From Sphingomonas echinoides ATCC 14820 (GTDB lineage Bacteria; Pseudomonadota; Alphaproteobacteria; Sphingomonadales; Sphingomonadaceae), in contig NZ_JH584235.1 in the NCBI RefSeq assembly GCF_000241465.1, positions 830,118 through 894,117 on the forward strand: a stretch of DNA of 64,000 bases. The letters are read 5' to 3'. Below, one piece after another: positions 18,977 through 27,360 of the stretch (position 1 is its first letter; each line of letters starts with the position of its first letter). A program made the position numbers and the translations under genes. Under the pieces are notes generated by a model that did not search any database, had not been told where the DNA came from, and saw nothing but the letters and a program-made list of their open reading frames with translations.

Positions 18977-19050
18977 CCGTTCGTTTCGAGCGTAGTCGAG
19001 AAACTTTTGGCGCTGCGCTGTGGTTTCTCGACGATGCTCGAAACGAACGG
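18977..19050. repeat. Second palindromic repeat family
   Basis: Arms 18977-19004 and 19023-19050 (28 bases each) are inverted copies with two mismatches, opening CCGTTCGTTTCGAGC. The loop is 18 bases. The sequence is unrelated to the CCCCGG family. It lies between eda and a convergent small gene and could fold as a 3'-end hairpin for either. Confidence 0.85.
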
Positions 19051-19075
19051 AGTTGCGGACGGCACCCGCCCCCCC

Positions 19076-19471
19076 TCACTCTCCGTCAGGATCGAGCGCC
19101 TTCTTGGCCAGGCGCGTTACCAGCGTGATCGGATCACGGCCTTTGCCATAACCGTAAGCAGCGGCTTCGCGTTTGCTGCATTGCCGCTGCCCGGCAAAGA
19201 CGCCGCAGCGGCCAGATGGGGTGATGGCGGTCAGGCCGCTCGCCGCCGCGCCACGCGCAGCATCCTCATCTGGTGCAGACTCATCGCGCAGCGGCAGCCG
19301 GTATTGATCGCGCCTGCGCCCGCACACGACAATGCTGTCAGCAGAGCCTGTCTCGTCGCACTTGGGGAGCGCGCTCAGCCGGATTGGCTTGGCGGTTCTG
19401 GCCAAGTCGAATGGCATGGTGATCGGGGCAGCTTCAGCGGCCTGAAGAGCGATGCTCAGCCACAAGCACAT
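19076..19471 (-). CDS. Small secreted protein of unknown function
   Basis: 131 residues beginning with a short signal peptide (MCLWLSIALQAAEAAP). The mature part contains SADSIVVCGRRRDQYRLPL, a pattern I recall from uncharacterised sphingomonad exported proteins, with a second Cys in GRCGVFAGQRQC. No enzymatic motif is recognisable. It converges on eda and is flanked by palindromic repeats on both sides. Start at 19471 fits the signal peptide; confidence that it is a real gene is moderate to good, function unknown. Confidence 0.65.
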   Translation of the reverse strand: MCLWLSIALQAAEAAPITMPFDLARTAKPIRLSALPKCDETGSADSIVVCGRRRDQYRLPLRDESAPDEDAARGAAASGLTAITPSGRCGVFAGQRQCSKREAAAYGYGKGRDPITLVTRLAKKALDPDGE

Positions 19472-19541
19472 CTATGCTTCCCCAACCGCCGATGCCGCCG
19501 GAGGTACAGCACGTTGGCAACGCTGAAAAGCCCATCACACC

Positions 19542-19636
19542 GTCACCCCGGCCTTGTGCCGGGGTCCACCGCTCCCCCAGGTCAGCAACCCGCAGAACGC
19601 GCGGCCCGGTGGATGCCGGGACAAGCCCGGCATGAC
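19542..19636. repeat. Palindromic intergenic repeat, copy 3
   Basis: Arms 19542-19570 and 19608-19636 belong to the same family as 2726-2829 and 15402-15495. As in copy 2, one arm reads GTCACCCCGG and the other GGTGGATGCCGGGA. It ends eight bases before the mltG stop codon, on the 3' side of that gene. Confidence 0.85.
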
Positions 19637-19644
19637 GGCTAAGA

Positions 19645-20610
19645 CTAAATCCCGTGCGCCGCACGGTACGCCCGCCATTTCACGACATTGGCGTTATGCT
19701 GTTCCAGCGTGTCGGCGAAGACATGCCCGCCCGATCCGTCCGCCACGAAATACAGCGCATTCGATGATGCCGGGTTCAGCACCGCATCGATCGAGGCGCG
19801 CCCCGGGTTGCAGATCGGTCCGGCCGGCAAGCCCACCATCGCATAGGTGTTGTAGGCGTTCACCGCATGCACCTCGGACAGCAGGATCCGCCGCCCGAGC
19901 GGCCGCCCCTTGGTGATCGGGTAGATGATCGTCGGGTCGGCCTGCAGCATCATGCCGCGCTTCAGCCGGTTGGAATAGACCGCCGCCACCATCGCGCGCT
20001 CGCTCGGCTTGCCGGTTTCCTTTTCCACGATCGAGGCGAGGATCAGCGCCTGTTCGGGCGTGGTCACCGCCAACCCCGGCTTGCGCTCCGCCCACGCATT
20101 GGCGAGGTAGCGGCGCATCACGCTCTGCATACGCTTGACGATGAAGTCGCGACTGTCGCCGCGCTGGAAAGCGTAGCTGTCGGGCAGGATGCTGCCTTCC
20201 TCGGGAACGGCGATCGTGCCGGTCAGCCCCGGTGTCTTGTCGAGCGCATCCTTGACCAGCACCGAGGGCCAGCCTTCGGGAATCGTCACGAAGCGCTGGA
20301 TCGTCTTGGTGCCTTGCAGAACCTTCAGGATATCGGCCTGGCTCAGATGCGCCGGGATGCGATATTCGCCCGCCTTGATCGGCGCATCCGCCCCGAACAC
20401 CTTGGCAAACAGGCGGAAGCGCGACGCCGACGCAATCGCGCCGGCCTTCTCCAGTTGCACCGAAGCGGTTGCCAGGCTGCTGCCCGGCGCGATCTGCACC
20501 GTGATCGGGTGGGCGAGCGACCCGCGCCCGCCCCACATTTGCGCGACGCCGAACAATGCGGCGATCGCGGCAAGCCCGAGCAGCAGACCAAAGCAACCGA
20601 GCTTGCGCAT
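19645..20610 (-). CDS. mltG: Endolytic murein transglycosylase MltG (YceG-like)
   Basis: 321-residue inner-membrane enzyme that cleaves nascent glycan strands and so sets their length. It has one N-terminal membrane segment (CFGLLLGLAAIAALFGVAQM) and a LysM-like region. The YceG catalytic block LASIVEKETGKPSERAMVAA contains the essential Glu, followed by LKRGMMLQADPTIIY and YNTYAMVGLPAGPICNPG. Length is normal. It follows fabF on the same strand, the usual fab-mltG neighbourhood, but a 25-base perfect inverted repeat lies between. Confidence 0.96.
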   Translation of the reverse strand: MRKLGCFGLLLGLAAIAALFGVAQMWGGRGSLAHPITVQIAPGSSLATASVQLEKAGAIASASRFRLFAKVFGADAPIKAGEYRIPAHLSQADILKVLQGTKTIQRFVTIPEGWPSVLVKDALDKTPGLTGTIAVPEEGSILPDSYAFQRGDSRDFIVKRMQSVMRRYLANAWAERKPGLAVTTPEQALILASIVEKETGKPSERAMVAAVYSNRLKRGMMLQADPTIIYPITKGRPLGRRILLSEVHAVNAYNTYAMVGLPAGPICNPGRASIDAVLNPASSNALYFVADGSGGHVFADTLEQHNANVVKWRAYRAAHGI

Positions 20611-20624
20611 TTATCGCGTCCTTG

Positions 20625-20727
20625 CTTCCCCGGCGCAGGCCGGGGCCCAGTTGCACGGCCCCAGATAGGTGCGCGCAACGCCCGCCATCGACGCCCTACT
20701 CCTGGGCCCCGGCCTGCGCCGGGGAAG
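20625..20727. repeat. Perfect palindromic repeat between fabF and mltG
   Basis: Arms 20625-20649 and 20703-20727 (25 bases) are exact inverted copies with core CCCCGGCGCAGGCCGGGG. They differ in sequence from the 2726 family but share its CCGG-rich build. The element occupies most of the 137-base gap in the operon. Confidence 0.85.
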
Positions 20728-20747
20728 TGCAGGAGCGTAGCGCAAGA

Positions 20748-22013
20748 TCAAATCGCCCGCATCACCAGGCTGGCATTGGTGCCGCCAAAGCCGAACGAGT
20801 TGTTCAGCACCGCCTTGACCGAGCGCTTCTTGGCGACATGCGGCACCAGATCGACGCCCGCGCAATTGTCGCTCGGATTGTCGAGGTTGAGCGTCGGCGG
20901 CACGATCTGATCGCGCAAAGCGAGGATGCAGAAAATGCTCTCCACCGCGCCCGCGCCGCCGAGCAGATGCCCGATCGCCGACTTGGTCGAGCTCATCGAC
21001 AGCGTGTCGATATTGCTGCCGAACAGGCGGCGCACCGCGTTCAGTTCCAGCTCGTCGCCGAGCGGGGTCGAGGTGCCGTGCGCGTTGATGTAATCGATGT
21101 CGGACAAAGCGAGCCCCGACTTCTTCATCGCCATCTGCATCGAGCGGAACGCGCCCGAGCCTTCAGGGTGCGGCGCGGTGACGTGATAAGCATCGCCCGA
21201 CAGGCCATAGCCGATCACTTCGGCATAGATTTTCGCGCCGCGCGCCTTGGCGTGTTCATATTCCTCGAGGCAGACGACGCCTGCGCCCTCGCCCATCACG
21301 AAGCCGTCGCGATCCTTGTCATAGGGGCGGCTGGCGCGTTCGGGGGTGGCGTTGAAGCCCGTCGACAGCGCGCGCGCCTGGGCGAAACCGGCAATGCCGA
21401 GCGGGCAGATCGCGCCCTCGGCGCCGCCCGCCAGCATCACATCGGCATCGTCCATCGCGATCATCCGCGCGGCGTCGCCGATCGAATGCGCGCCGGTCGA
21501 GCAAGCGGTGACCACGGCGTGGTTGGGCCCCATCAGGCCGTATTTGATTTGCACCTGGCCGGTGATGAGGTTGATCAGGCGGCCATGCACGAAATGCGGG
21601 GAGACGCGGCGCGGCCCCTTTTCGTGCAGTACGATCGATTCGCTGGCGATGCCCGGCAGACCGCCGATGCCCGCGCCGATCGAGCAGCCCGCGCGGAACT
21701 TCTGTTCCTCGGTCATGTCGAGCAAGCCGGCGTCTTCCAGCGCCTGGCCTGCGGCATCGATGCCGTAGATGATGAAGGGATCGACCTGGCGCTGCACCTT
21801 ATGGTCGACGCGCTTGCCGGGGTCGAACCCGTACGGATGGTCGGCGGGCTTCACCTCGCACGCAATGGTGCAGGCATAGTCCGTCGCGTCGAAGCGCGTG
21901 ATCGTGCCGGCGCCCGATTTCGACGCCAGGATATTCGCCCAGGCGGTTTCGACATCGGCGCCCAAAGGCGTCACCAGCCCCAGTCCGGTTACGACAACAC
22001 GGCGCATGGCCAT
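20748..22013 (-). CDS. fabF: Beta-ketoacyl-ACP synthase II
   Basis: 421-residue cytosolic condensing enzyme of fatty-acid elongation. The thiolase-fold triad is visible: Cys171 in VVTACSTGAHS, His in INAHGTSTPLGD and His in KSAIGHLLGGAGAVE. C-terminal NNSFGFGGTNASLV is typical of FabF. Start MAMRRVVVTG; a second ATG two codons on is equally possible. acpP lies 115 bases upstream on the same strand. Confidence 0.97.
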   Translation of the reverse strand: MAMRRVVVTGLGLVTPLGADVETAWANILASKSGAGTITRFDATDYACTIACEVKPADHPYGFDPGKRVDHKVQRQVDPFIIYGIDAAGQALEDAGLLDMTEEQKFRAGCSIGAGIGGLPGIASESIVLHEKGPRRVSPHFVHGRLINLITGQVQIKYGLMGPNHAVVTACSTGAHSIGDAARMIAMDDADVMLAGGAEGAICPLGIAGFAQARALSTGFNATPERASRPYDKDRDGFVMGEGAGVVCLEEYEHAKARGAKIYAEVIGYGLSGDAYHVTAPHPEGSGAFRSMQMAMKKSGLALSDIDYINAHGTSTPLGDELELNAVRRLFGSNIDTLSMSSTKSAIGHLLGGAGAVESIFCILALRDQIVPPTLNLDNPSDNCAGVDLVPHVAKKRSVKAVLNNSFGFGGTNASLVMRAI

Positions 22014-22128
22014 CTCCGTTTATTCAAATGCTCGTAAATGGGAAACGGCCCCACGCCCCCGGTCAGTACCCTGGGACGGGGAGCCGTTCCTGTCTTCAGC
22101 CGTGCGGCCGCGCCACGAGGCGTGGCGC

Positions 22129-22365
22129 TCAGCCCTTATGCTCTTCGATGAACGCGATCGCGTCCTTCACGGTCGTGATCTTCTCGGCGGCATCGTCGGG
22201 GATCTCGACTTCGAATTCTTCTTCAAACGCCATCACCAGCTCGACGATGTCGAGGCTGTCTGCGCCCAGATCGTCGATGAAGCTCGCGTCTTCGGTCACC
22301 TTGTCGGCTTCGACGCCGAGGTGCTCGACGACGATTTTCTTAACGCGCTCTGCGATCTCGCTCAT
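22129..22365 (-). CDS. acpP: Acyl carrier protein
   Basis: 78-residue acidic carrier of growing acyl chains. Ser37 in [20 protein letters not shown] is the phosphopantetheine attachment site. Length and sequence are standard for AcpP. GAGGGAC precedes the start as ribosome site. It is part of the fabD-fabG-acpP-fabF order, although a foreign-looking gene sits between fabG and acpP. Confidence 0.98.
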   Translation of the reverse strand: MSEIAERVKKIVVEHLGVEADKVTEDASFIDDLGADSLDIVELVMAFEEEFEVEIPDDAAEKITTVKDAIAFIEEHKG

Positions 22366-22461
22366 TGTATTGTCCCTCTATCGGTGGGGGGGTTAGGTGT
22401 TTCCTGAACGCACGTAGAACGGGCGTCCGAACCGCGCAAGAGGGCGGCGCGGCCTGTACGG

Positions 22462-23028
22462 CTATTTGCCCGCATAGGCCTTTTCGGCATCGTGCTCGCC
22501 AATGGTCGAATAGACCGCCATATTGAGAGCCTGGCCCAGCGCCTGCACGTCGGCTGCGGCCATCCCGTCGATCTTCACCCCTGCGCTCTGCAAATGGGCG
22601 AATGCAGCCCGATTGAGCTCAGGAGTCACGCCGCCTTTCGCATAGATCGCGCGACCGTCCGGCGTGAGGCCATCGACATAACGGGCGACGATCTCCTCGT
22701 TCAGGCCGAACCGGCGACCGCGTTCGATCGCATCCTCGCGCAGGACGCGCATCGAAAAGAACTGCACTGCCGCATTCTCGCGCGGCTTGCCCCAGCCATA
22801 GGCCCTGCGGCAGTTCTGGACGACCTTGCTCACTACAGTCATCGCAACCTTGCCGCCCTTGCTGGTCGGCTGGAAATGCGCGTTGACCAGATCGACCAGA
22901 TCGGCATTGGGCAACCGATCTGTATGCGTCACGATGCAGCCGACCGGTGGCAAATCCACGTTGGACGCCATCGCGGGCACTGGCGCAAAGCCAAGCGCAA
23001 GAAAGCTCCCGATAAAGACGATACGCAT
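22462..23028 (-). CDS. Secreted protein of unknown function between fabG and acpP
   Basis: 188 residues with a signal peptide (MRIVFIGSFLALGFAPVPAMA). The mature protein has two Cys (in PPVGCIVTH and VVQNCRRAYG), which may pair. I see no catalytic motif and do not recognise the family. It sits in the 760-base space where fabG and acpP are normally adjacent, on the same strand, 43 bases after fabG. It is therefore probably transcribed with them or has inserted into the operon. Function unknown. Confidence 0.7.
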   Translation of the reverse strand: MRIVFIGSFLALGFAPVPAMASNVDLPPVGCIVTHTDRLPNADLVDLVNAHFQPTSKGGKVAMTVVSKVVQNCRRAYGWGKPRENAAVQFFSMRVLREDAIERGRRFGLNEEIVARYVDGLTPDGRAIYAKGGVTPELNRAAFAHLQSAGVKIDGMAAADVQALGQALNMAVYSTIGEHDAEKAYAGK

Positions 23029-23071
23029 CCCTTATCCCCTACATTTGGCCATGCCGACGCAGCGCCGCTGG

Positions 23072-23812
23072 TCAGATCATCGCCATCCCACCGTTAACGT
23101 GCAAGGTCTGCCCGGTGACATACCCCGCCTCGCGGCTTGCCAGATAGACGACAGCGCTGCCAATGTCTGCGCCCTCCCCCATCTTACCCATCGGAATCCG
23201 TGCGTTAAGCGCCTCTTTTTGCGCATCGGGCAGAATGTCGGTCATCGGCGAGGCGATGAAGCCCGGCGCGACGCAATTGACGGTGATGCCACGGCTGGCA
23301 AGCTCCTGCGCCAGCGCCTTGGACATGGCGGTCAGCGCGCCCTTGGACGCCGCGTAATTGGCCTGCCCCGGGTTGCCGGTGGTGCCGACGACCGAGGTGA
23401 TCGACACGATCCGGCCGAAGCGCGCCTTCATCATCGGCCGCGCCGCCGCGCGCGCGAGCCGGAAGGCGGCTTCCAGATTGACGCGGATCACCTGATCCCA
23501 TTCGTCATCCTTCATCCGCATGACGAGATTGTCGCGCGTAATGCCGCCATTGTTGACGAGAATATCGAGCTTGCCGCCCAGCGCCTCGACTGCGGCGGGC
23601 ACCAGCGCATCGACCGCCGTGCCATCCGACAGGTCGCACGGCAAAGCGACATGCTCGCCGCCGAGGCTATCCCGAAACGCCTCCAATTTCGCGACATTGG
23701 ACCCGGAAACCGCCAACCGCGCGCCCTGCCCGGCCAAGGCCTGCGCAATCGCCGACCCAATCCCCCCCGAAGCGCCGGTCACCAGCGCGGTCATGCCTGT
23801 AAGGTCGAACAT
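23072..23812 (-). CDS. fabG: 3-oxoacyl-ACP reductase FabG
   Basis: 246-residue NADPH-dependent short-chain dehydrogenase reducing beta-ketoacyl-ACP. It has TGASGGIGSAIAQALA (coenzyme site), LVNNGGITRDNLVMRM, and Ser in SITSVVGTTGNPGQANY followed by YAASKG (Tyr and Lys of the active site). CVAPGFIASPMTD and GQTLHVNGGMAMI close the family pattern. The start MFDLTGM at 23812 has GGAGAAG upstream; a start four codons earlier is less likely. fabD, the expected neighbour, is separated from it by the GxxExxY cassette. Confidence 0.96.
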   Translation of the reverse strand: MFDLTGMTALVTGASGGIGSAIAQALAGQGARLAVSGSNVAKLEAFRDSLGGEHVALPCDLSDGTAVDALVPAAVEALGGKLDILVNNGGITRDNLVMRMKDDEWDQVIRVNLEAAFRLARAAARPMMKARFGRIVSITSVVGTTGNPGQANYAASKGALTAMSKALAQELASRGITVNCVAPGFIASPMTDILPDAQKEALNARIPMGKMGEGADIGSAVVYLASREAGYVTGQTLHVNGGMAMI

Positions 23813-23829
23813 TGTCTTCTCCACTAGAT

Positions 23830-24243
23830 TTAGTTCACGCGGAGGCGCGGAGACGCGGAGGGGCGGTGGTCGTTGACGATCCGTCGTACCCCTTCCTTCA
23901 GCGTTGCGCCGCCGAAATTGATCAGCAGCCCAACGGGCTGCCGAGTAAGGCGCAGGTAGGTCAAAAGTTGCTTCGCATGTGCAGCGTTCAACCGCTCGAC
24001 CGATTTGATCTCGACCAGTAAGCGTTGGTCGACGAGCAGGTCTATCCGAAACGCGGCTTCGAACCGAAGCCCTTCAAACTCGATATCGACAGGACGTTGG
24101 CGCACAACCTCATAGCCAAGCGCCGACAGCTTCGCGGCCAGGACGGTTTCATAGACGCTCTCGAGCAGCCCCGGCCCAAGATCGCGATGCACGCGCAAGG
24201 CTATGTCGAGCACGTCCCCGCTAATCTCGTCGACATCTCTCAC
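23830..24243 (-). CDS. GxxExxY protein, PD-(D/E)XK nuclease-like
   Basis: 137 residues from a GTG at 24243, chosen because GGAGAAGAA precedes it; longer frames run into the flanking repeat and give an Arg-rich leader (RAEARRRGEE). The name motif GPGLLESVYE is at about 24-33. Further on, FRIDLLVDQ and LLVEIKSVERL give the D...ExK spacing of PD-(D/E)XK nucleases, the superfamily in which PF13366 (PDDEXK_3) is placed. QLLTYLRLTRQPVGLLINFG completes the family pattern. The biological role is not known. It is flanked by perfect inverted repeats inside the fab operon. Confidence 0.88.
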   Translation of the reverse strand: MRDVDEISGDVLDIALRVHRDLGPGLLESVYETVLAAKLSALGYEVVRQRPVDIEFEGLRFEAAFRIDLLVDQRLLVEIKSVERLNAAHAKQLLTYLRLTRQPVGLLINFGGATLKEGVRRIVNDHRPSASPRLRVN

Positions 24244-24279
24244 TTCTTCTCCGCGTCTCCGCGCCTCCGCGCGAACAAA
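23830..24279. repeat. Inverted repeats bounding the GxxExxY cassette
   Basis: CGCGGAGGCGCGGAGACGCGGAG at 23838-23860 (three iterations of an 8-base CGCGGAGR unit) is repeated as an exact reverse complement at 24249-24271. The match extends outward to about 31 bases with two mismatches (23830-23837 and 24272-24279). The enclosed segment is one gene. The left copy encodes the protein's last residues and the right copy ends in the GGAG that serves as its ribosome site. It lies 18 bases from fabG's start and about 11 bases from fabD's stop, so it behaves like a discrete insertion in the operon. Confidence 0.8.
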
Positions 24280-24289
24280 GAACTTTCTG

Positions 24290-25225
24290 CTACAGCACCT
24301 TCGCCAAAGCCTCGATATCACCCATAGTCAGCACGCTAACGGCATCCACATCCGCCACGATGCGCTTGACCATCGGGGTGAGCACCTTGCCGCCGAATTC
24401 GACGAAGCGCTCCACGCCCGTTTCCGCCATCGCCCGCACCGATTCGCGCCAGCGCACCATGCCGGTCACTTGCTCGACCAGCAGGCGACGGATCGTGTCG
24501 GGGTCCCCCACCGGCGACGCCGTCACATTGGCGAACACCGGCACCAGCGGCGCATCGATCCGTGCCTCGGCCAGCGCCTTTTCCATCGCGTCGGCGGCGG
24601 GCTGCATCAGCGGGCAGTGGAACGGCGCCGATACCGGCAGCAGGACCGCACGCTTCGCGCCCATGTCCTTGGCCAGCGCCACCGCGCGCTCGATCGCGCC
24701 GCGATGGCCCGAAATCACCACTTGCGAGGGATCATTGTCATTGGCGACGGTACACACTTCACCCTCGGCCGCAGCTTCGGCGATGGCGCGCGCCTTGTCG
24801 ACATCGGCCCCGAGCAGTGCCGCCATCGCGCCCACGCCGACCGGCACCGCCGCCTGCATCGCCAGCCCGCGATGCTTCAGCAGCAACGCCGTCGTCGCCA
24901 GGTCAATCGCGCCCGCTGCGCACAAGGCGCTATATTCGCCCAGCGAATGGCCGGCGACATAATCGGCCTTGTCGGCCAGCCGAATGCCGCCCTCTTTCTC
25001 CAGCACGCGCAGCGTCGCAATGGCGTTGGCCATGATCGCGGGCTGCGCATTCTCGGTCAGCTGCAACTGATCCTCCGGCCCTTCGCTCATCAGCCGGAAC
25101 AGATGCTGGCCCAGCGCCTCATCGACTTCCTGGAACACTGCGCGCGCCTCCGCGCTCGCCTCGGCCAGCGCCTTGCCCATGCCAACGCTCTGGCTGCCTT
25201 GCCCCGGAAAAATAAAAGCACGCAT
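24290..25225 (-). CDS. fabD: Malonyl-CoA:ACP transacylase
   Basis: 311-residue cytosolic enzyme loading malonate from CoA onto ACP. N-terminal FIFPGQGSQSVGMGK, nucleophile Ser in GHSLGEYSALC, active-site His in VSAPFHCPLM and the Arg/Gln blocks are in place. Start at 25225 has AAAGGAG eight bases upstream. It is the first gene of the fatty-acid set on this strand; the next gene is the inserted GxxExxY rather than fabG. Confidence 0.97.
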   Translation of the reverse strand: MRAFIFPGQGSQSVGMGKALAEASAEARAVFQEVDEALGQHLFRLMSEGPEDQLQLTENAQPAIMANAIATLRVLEKEGGIRLADKADYVAGHSLGEYSALCAAGAIDLATTALLLKHRGLAMQAAVPVGVGAMAALLGADVDKARAIAEAAAEGEVCTVANDNDPSQVVISGHRGAIERAVALAKDMGAKRAVLLPVSAPFHCPLMQPAADAMEKALAEARIDAPLVPVFANVTASPVGDPDTIRRLLVEQVTGMVRWRESVRAMAETGVERFVEFGGKVLTPMVKRIVADVDAVSVLTMGDIEALAKVL

Positions 25226-25433
25226 CGTGATACTCCTTTGGCGCGGCGGTTAGGCGCTCCGCCAAAGCCGCGTCAAGAACGGGGCACACCGCGCGCAACC
25301 TGAACGGGGCCGAAGCGGACGGGACACTTTGCGACCATTTCGGGTTCTATCCGCCACGGGTGTGCGACAACCGCACCCCAGATACCTGTTCGACGCCGGG
25401 AGTAAGGCGCCGTTTCAAAAAAGGAGCCCAATC

Positions 25434-25808
25434 ATGAAGAAACTCATTCTGGCCGTTCTGGCCGCCACCACCGTGCTCAGCCCGCTCGCCGCCAGTGGCG
25501 CGAGCGCGCAGCAGCGCGACGAGCGGCGCAGCACCACCGTCGTGCGCCAGCAGCCCAATGGCCGCACCGTCGTCACCAAGCGCACTGTCGTGCGCCCCGA
25601 GCCCGGCCGTCGCTGGGCGCGCGGACAGCGCTTCGACCGCCGCTATGCCACCAATTACCGCGAAATCAGCGATTGGCGGCAGTATCGCGGGCGTCGCCTC
25701 TACGCCCCGCCGCGCGGCTATCACTGGGTCCGCTCGGGCAATGATGCCGTGCTCGTCGCGCTCAGCGGCGGCGTAATCGGTGCGGTGCTGTCGGGCGCGT
25801 TCAACTAA
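25434..25808 (+). CDS. RcnB-family-like periplasmic protein
   Basis: 124 residues with a signal peptide ([20 protein letters not shown]). The mature part is Arg-rich, then [20 protein letters not shown] and [20 protein letters not shown], the C-terminal pattern of RcnB-like proteins. In Escherichia coli RcnB is tied to nickel/cobalt homeostasis, but most alphaproteobacterial homologues are uncharacterised. An AAAGGAGCCC ribosome site precedes the ATG at 25434. No metal transporter is adjacent, so function here is open. Confidence 0.85.
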   Translation: MKKLILAVLAATTVLSPLAASGASAQQRDERRSTTVVRQQPNGRTVVTKRTVVRPEPGRRWARGQRFDRRYATNYREISDWRQYRGRRLYAPPRGYHWVRSGNDAVLVALSGGVIGAVLSGAFN

Positions 25809-25980
25809 ACCCGGCCTATGGGCGCGGAAGCCTTGCCTTCCTCGCGAATTTCGCTATGGGACGCCGATCGGGGTGGAGAGCACACGCTTTCCGCCCCGGT
25901 TGTTATGCAAGACGATAGCCGGAGGGGCGTTTCGCATGGTGCGGGCGTCAGCGATCGGCCAAGATAGAGAGACGAGACAC

Positions 25981-26415
25981 ATGGCTCTATACGAGCACGT
26001 GTTCCTTGCGCGCCAGGATCTGGCACAGGCGCAAGTGGACGCTCTGGCGGAAATCGCCACCAAGATCGTGAACGATAATGAAGGCCGGGTCGTCAAGACC
26101 GAGAATTGGGGCCTGCGCAGCCTCGCCTACAAGATCGCCAAGAACCGCAAGGCGCATTACGTCATGCTCGAAATCGATGCCCCGGGCAGCGTGATCGTCG
26201 AGCTGGAGCGTCAGGTTCAGATCAACGAAGACATTATTCGCTACATGACCGTCAAGATCGACGCGTCCGAAGAGGGCCCGAGCGTGATGATGCGCAAGTC
26301 CGATCGGGACCGTGAGCGTCGCAGCGATCGTGAAGGCGGCCGCGAAGGCCGTGGCGATCGTCCCGACCGCGGCGACCGCGAGGATCGCCCCCGCCGCAGC
26401 TTTGACGGCGAATAA
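25981..26415 (+). CDS. rpsF: 30S ribosomal protein S6
   Basis: 144-residue small-subunit protein. It has the S6 core [40 protein letters not shown] and [20 protein letters not shown]. The tail is highly charged (repeats of [19 protein letters not shown] type), an extension typical of alphaproteobacterial S6. The true start is MALYEH at 25981; an upstream in-frame start at 25780 would overlap the preceding gene. It begins the rpsF-rpsR-rplI operon. Confidence 0.97.
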   Translation: MALYEHVFLARQDLAQAQVDALAEIATKIVNDNEGRVVKTENWGLRSLAYKIAKNRKAHYVMLEIDAPGSVIVELERQVQINEDIIRYMTVKIDASEEGPSVMMRKSDRDRERRSDREGGREGRGDRPDRGDREDRPRRSFDGE

Positions 26416-26427
26416 GGAGCTATAGAT

Positions 26428-26652
26428 ATGGCACGCCCATTTTTCCGCCGCCGCAAGAGCTGCCCCTTCTCCGCGAAGGACGCCCCCCGGATCGATTATA
26501 AGGACGTCCGTCTGCTGCAGGGCTTCGTGTCCGAGCGTGGCAAGATCGTCCCGTCGCGCATCACCTCGGTGAGCGCCAAGAAGCAGCGCGAGCTCGCCCA
26601 GGCGATCAAGCGTTCGCGCCATCTGGGCCTGCTGCCCTACATCGTTAAGTAA
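26428..26652 (+). CDS. rpsR: 30S ribosomal protein S18
   Basis: 74-residue small-subunit protein that pairs with S6 on the platform. It shows [40 protein letters not shown] and the C-terminal [20 protein letters not shown] precedes the start, 12 bases after rpsF. Length is standard. Confidence 0.98.
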   Translation: MARPFFRRRKSCPFSAKDAPRIDYKDVRLLQGFVSERGKIVPSRITSVSAKKQRELAQAIKRSRHLGLLPYIVK

Positions 26653-26664
26653 GGGGCCCAACAG

Positions 26665-27264
26665 ATGGACATCATCCTGCTGGAACGCGTCGAAAAGCTC
26701 GGCAACATCGGCGACGTCGTCAAGGTCAAGGACGGCTTTGCCCGTAACTACCTGCTGCCGAACAAGAAGGCGCTCCGTTCCAACGAAGCCAACCGCAAGG
26801 TCTTCGAAAAGAACCGCGAAAAGATCGTGGCCGACAACGCTGCCAAGCGTTCGGAAGCCGAGGTCGAAGCCAAGACGATCGACGGCATCACGCTGACGCT
26901 GATCCGTCAGTCGTCGAACACCGGCCAGCTTTACGGTTCGGTCGCCGTGCGCGATCTGATCGAAGCGCTCGATGCCGCTGGCCACAAGGTCTCCAAGTCG
27001 GCGATCGTGCTCAACAAGCCGATCAAGGCGATTGGCCTCTATGAGGTCAAGGTTTCGCTGCACCCGGAAGTGTCGGTTACGATCAAGGTCAACATTGCCC
27101 GCTCGCCCGAAGAGGCCGAGATGCAGGCCAAGGGCGTCAACGTCATGGAAGCCATGTTCGAAAAGGACGAGGCTGGTTTCGTCGAAGCGTACGATCCCAA
27201 TGCCGAGCCCGGCGCAACGGCGGAAGTCGGCGCGGACGATGCCGAGGCACCTGCCGCAGCCTGA
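26665..27264 (+). CDS. rplI: 50S ribosomal protein L9
   Basis: 199-residue large-subunit protein. The N-terminal domain is MDIILLERVEKLGNIGDVVK with GFARNYLLPNKKALRSNEAN. A long connecting helix and the C-terminal RNA-binding domain follow. An acidic Ala-rich tail of about 45 residues goes beyond the usual 150-residue length, as is often seen in alphaproteobacteria. It is the last gene of its operon and is followed by a strong terminator. Confidence 0.97.
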   Translation: MDIILLERVEKLGNIGDVVKVKDGFARNYLLPNKKALRSNEANRKVFEKNREKIVADNAAKRSEAEVEAKTIDGITLTLIRQSSNTGQLYGSVAVRDLIEALDAAGHKVSKSAIVLNKPIKAIGLYEVKVSLHPEVSVTIKVNIARSPEEAEMQAKGVNVMEAMFEKDEAGFVEAYDPNAEPGATAEVGADDAEAPAAA

Positions 27265-27285
27265 GCCTTTCGCTCAAGCGCACAG

Positions 27286-27324
27286 AAAAAGGGCCGTCCG
27301 GAGCAATCCGGGCGGCCCTTTTCG
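27286..27324 (+). terminator. Rho-independent terminator of rpsF-rpsR-rplI
   Basis: AGGGCCGTCCGG, then AGCAAT, then CCGGGCGGCCCTTTT. The stem has about 11 pairs with a G-U and ends in a T-run, with an A-run on the other side. Confidence 0.9.
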
Positions 27325-27333
27325 TATATGGCT

Positions 27334-27358
27334 AATCCTCCCCGTGCCGGGGAGGATT
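27334..27358. terminator. Perfect hairpin after the small ORF
   Basis: AATCCTCCCCG (27334-27344), loop TGC, CGGGGAGGATT (27348-27358). It is 11 perfect pairs directly 3' of the 25-codon frame on the minus strand. The sequence resembles the CCTCCCC-rich repeats elsewhere in the window, so it may be a repeat unit used as a terminator. Confidence 0.55.
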
Positions 27359-27360
27359 GC

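Noticed and set aside
25809..25980. S6:S18 autoregulatory leader before rpsF
   Set aside because: The position fits, but I could not build the expected stem and bulge with confidence by eye.
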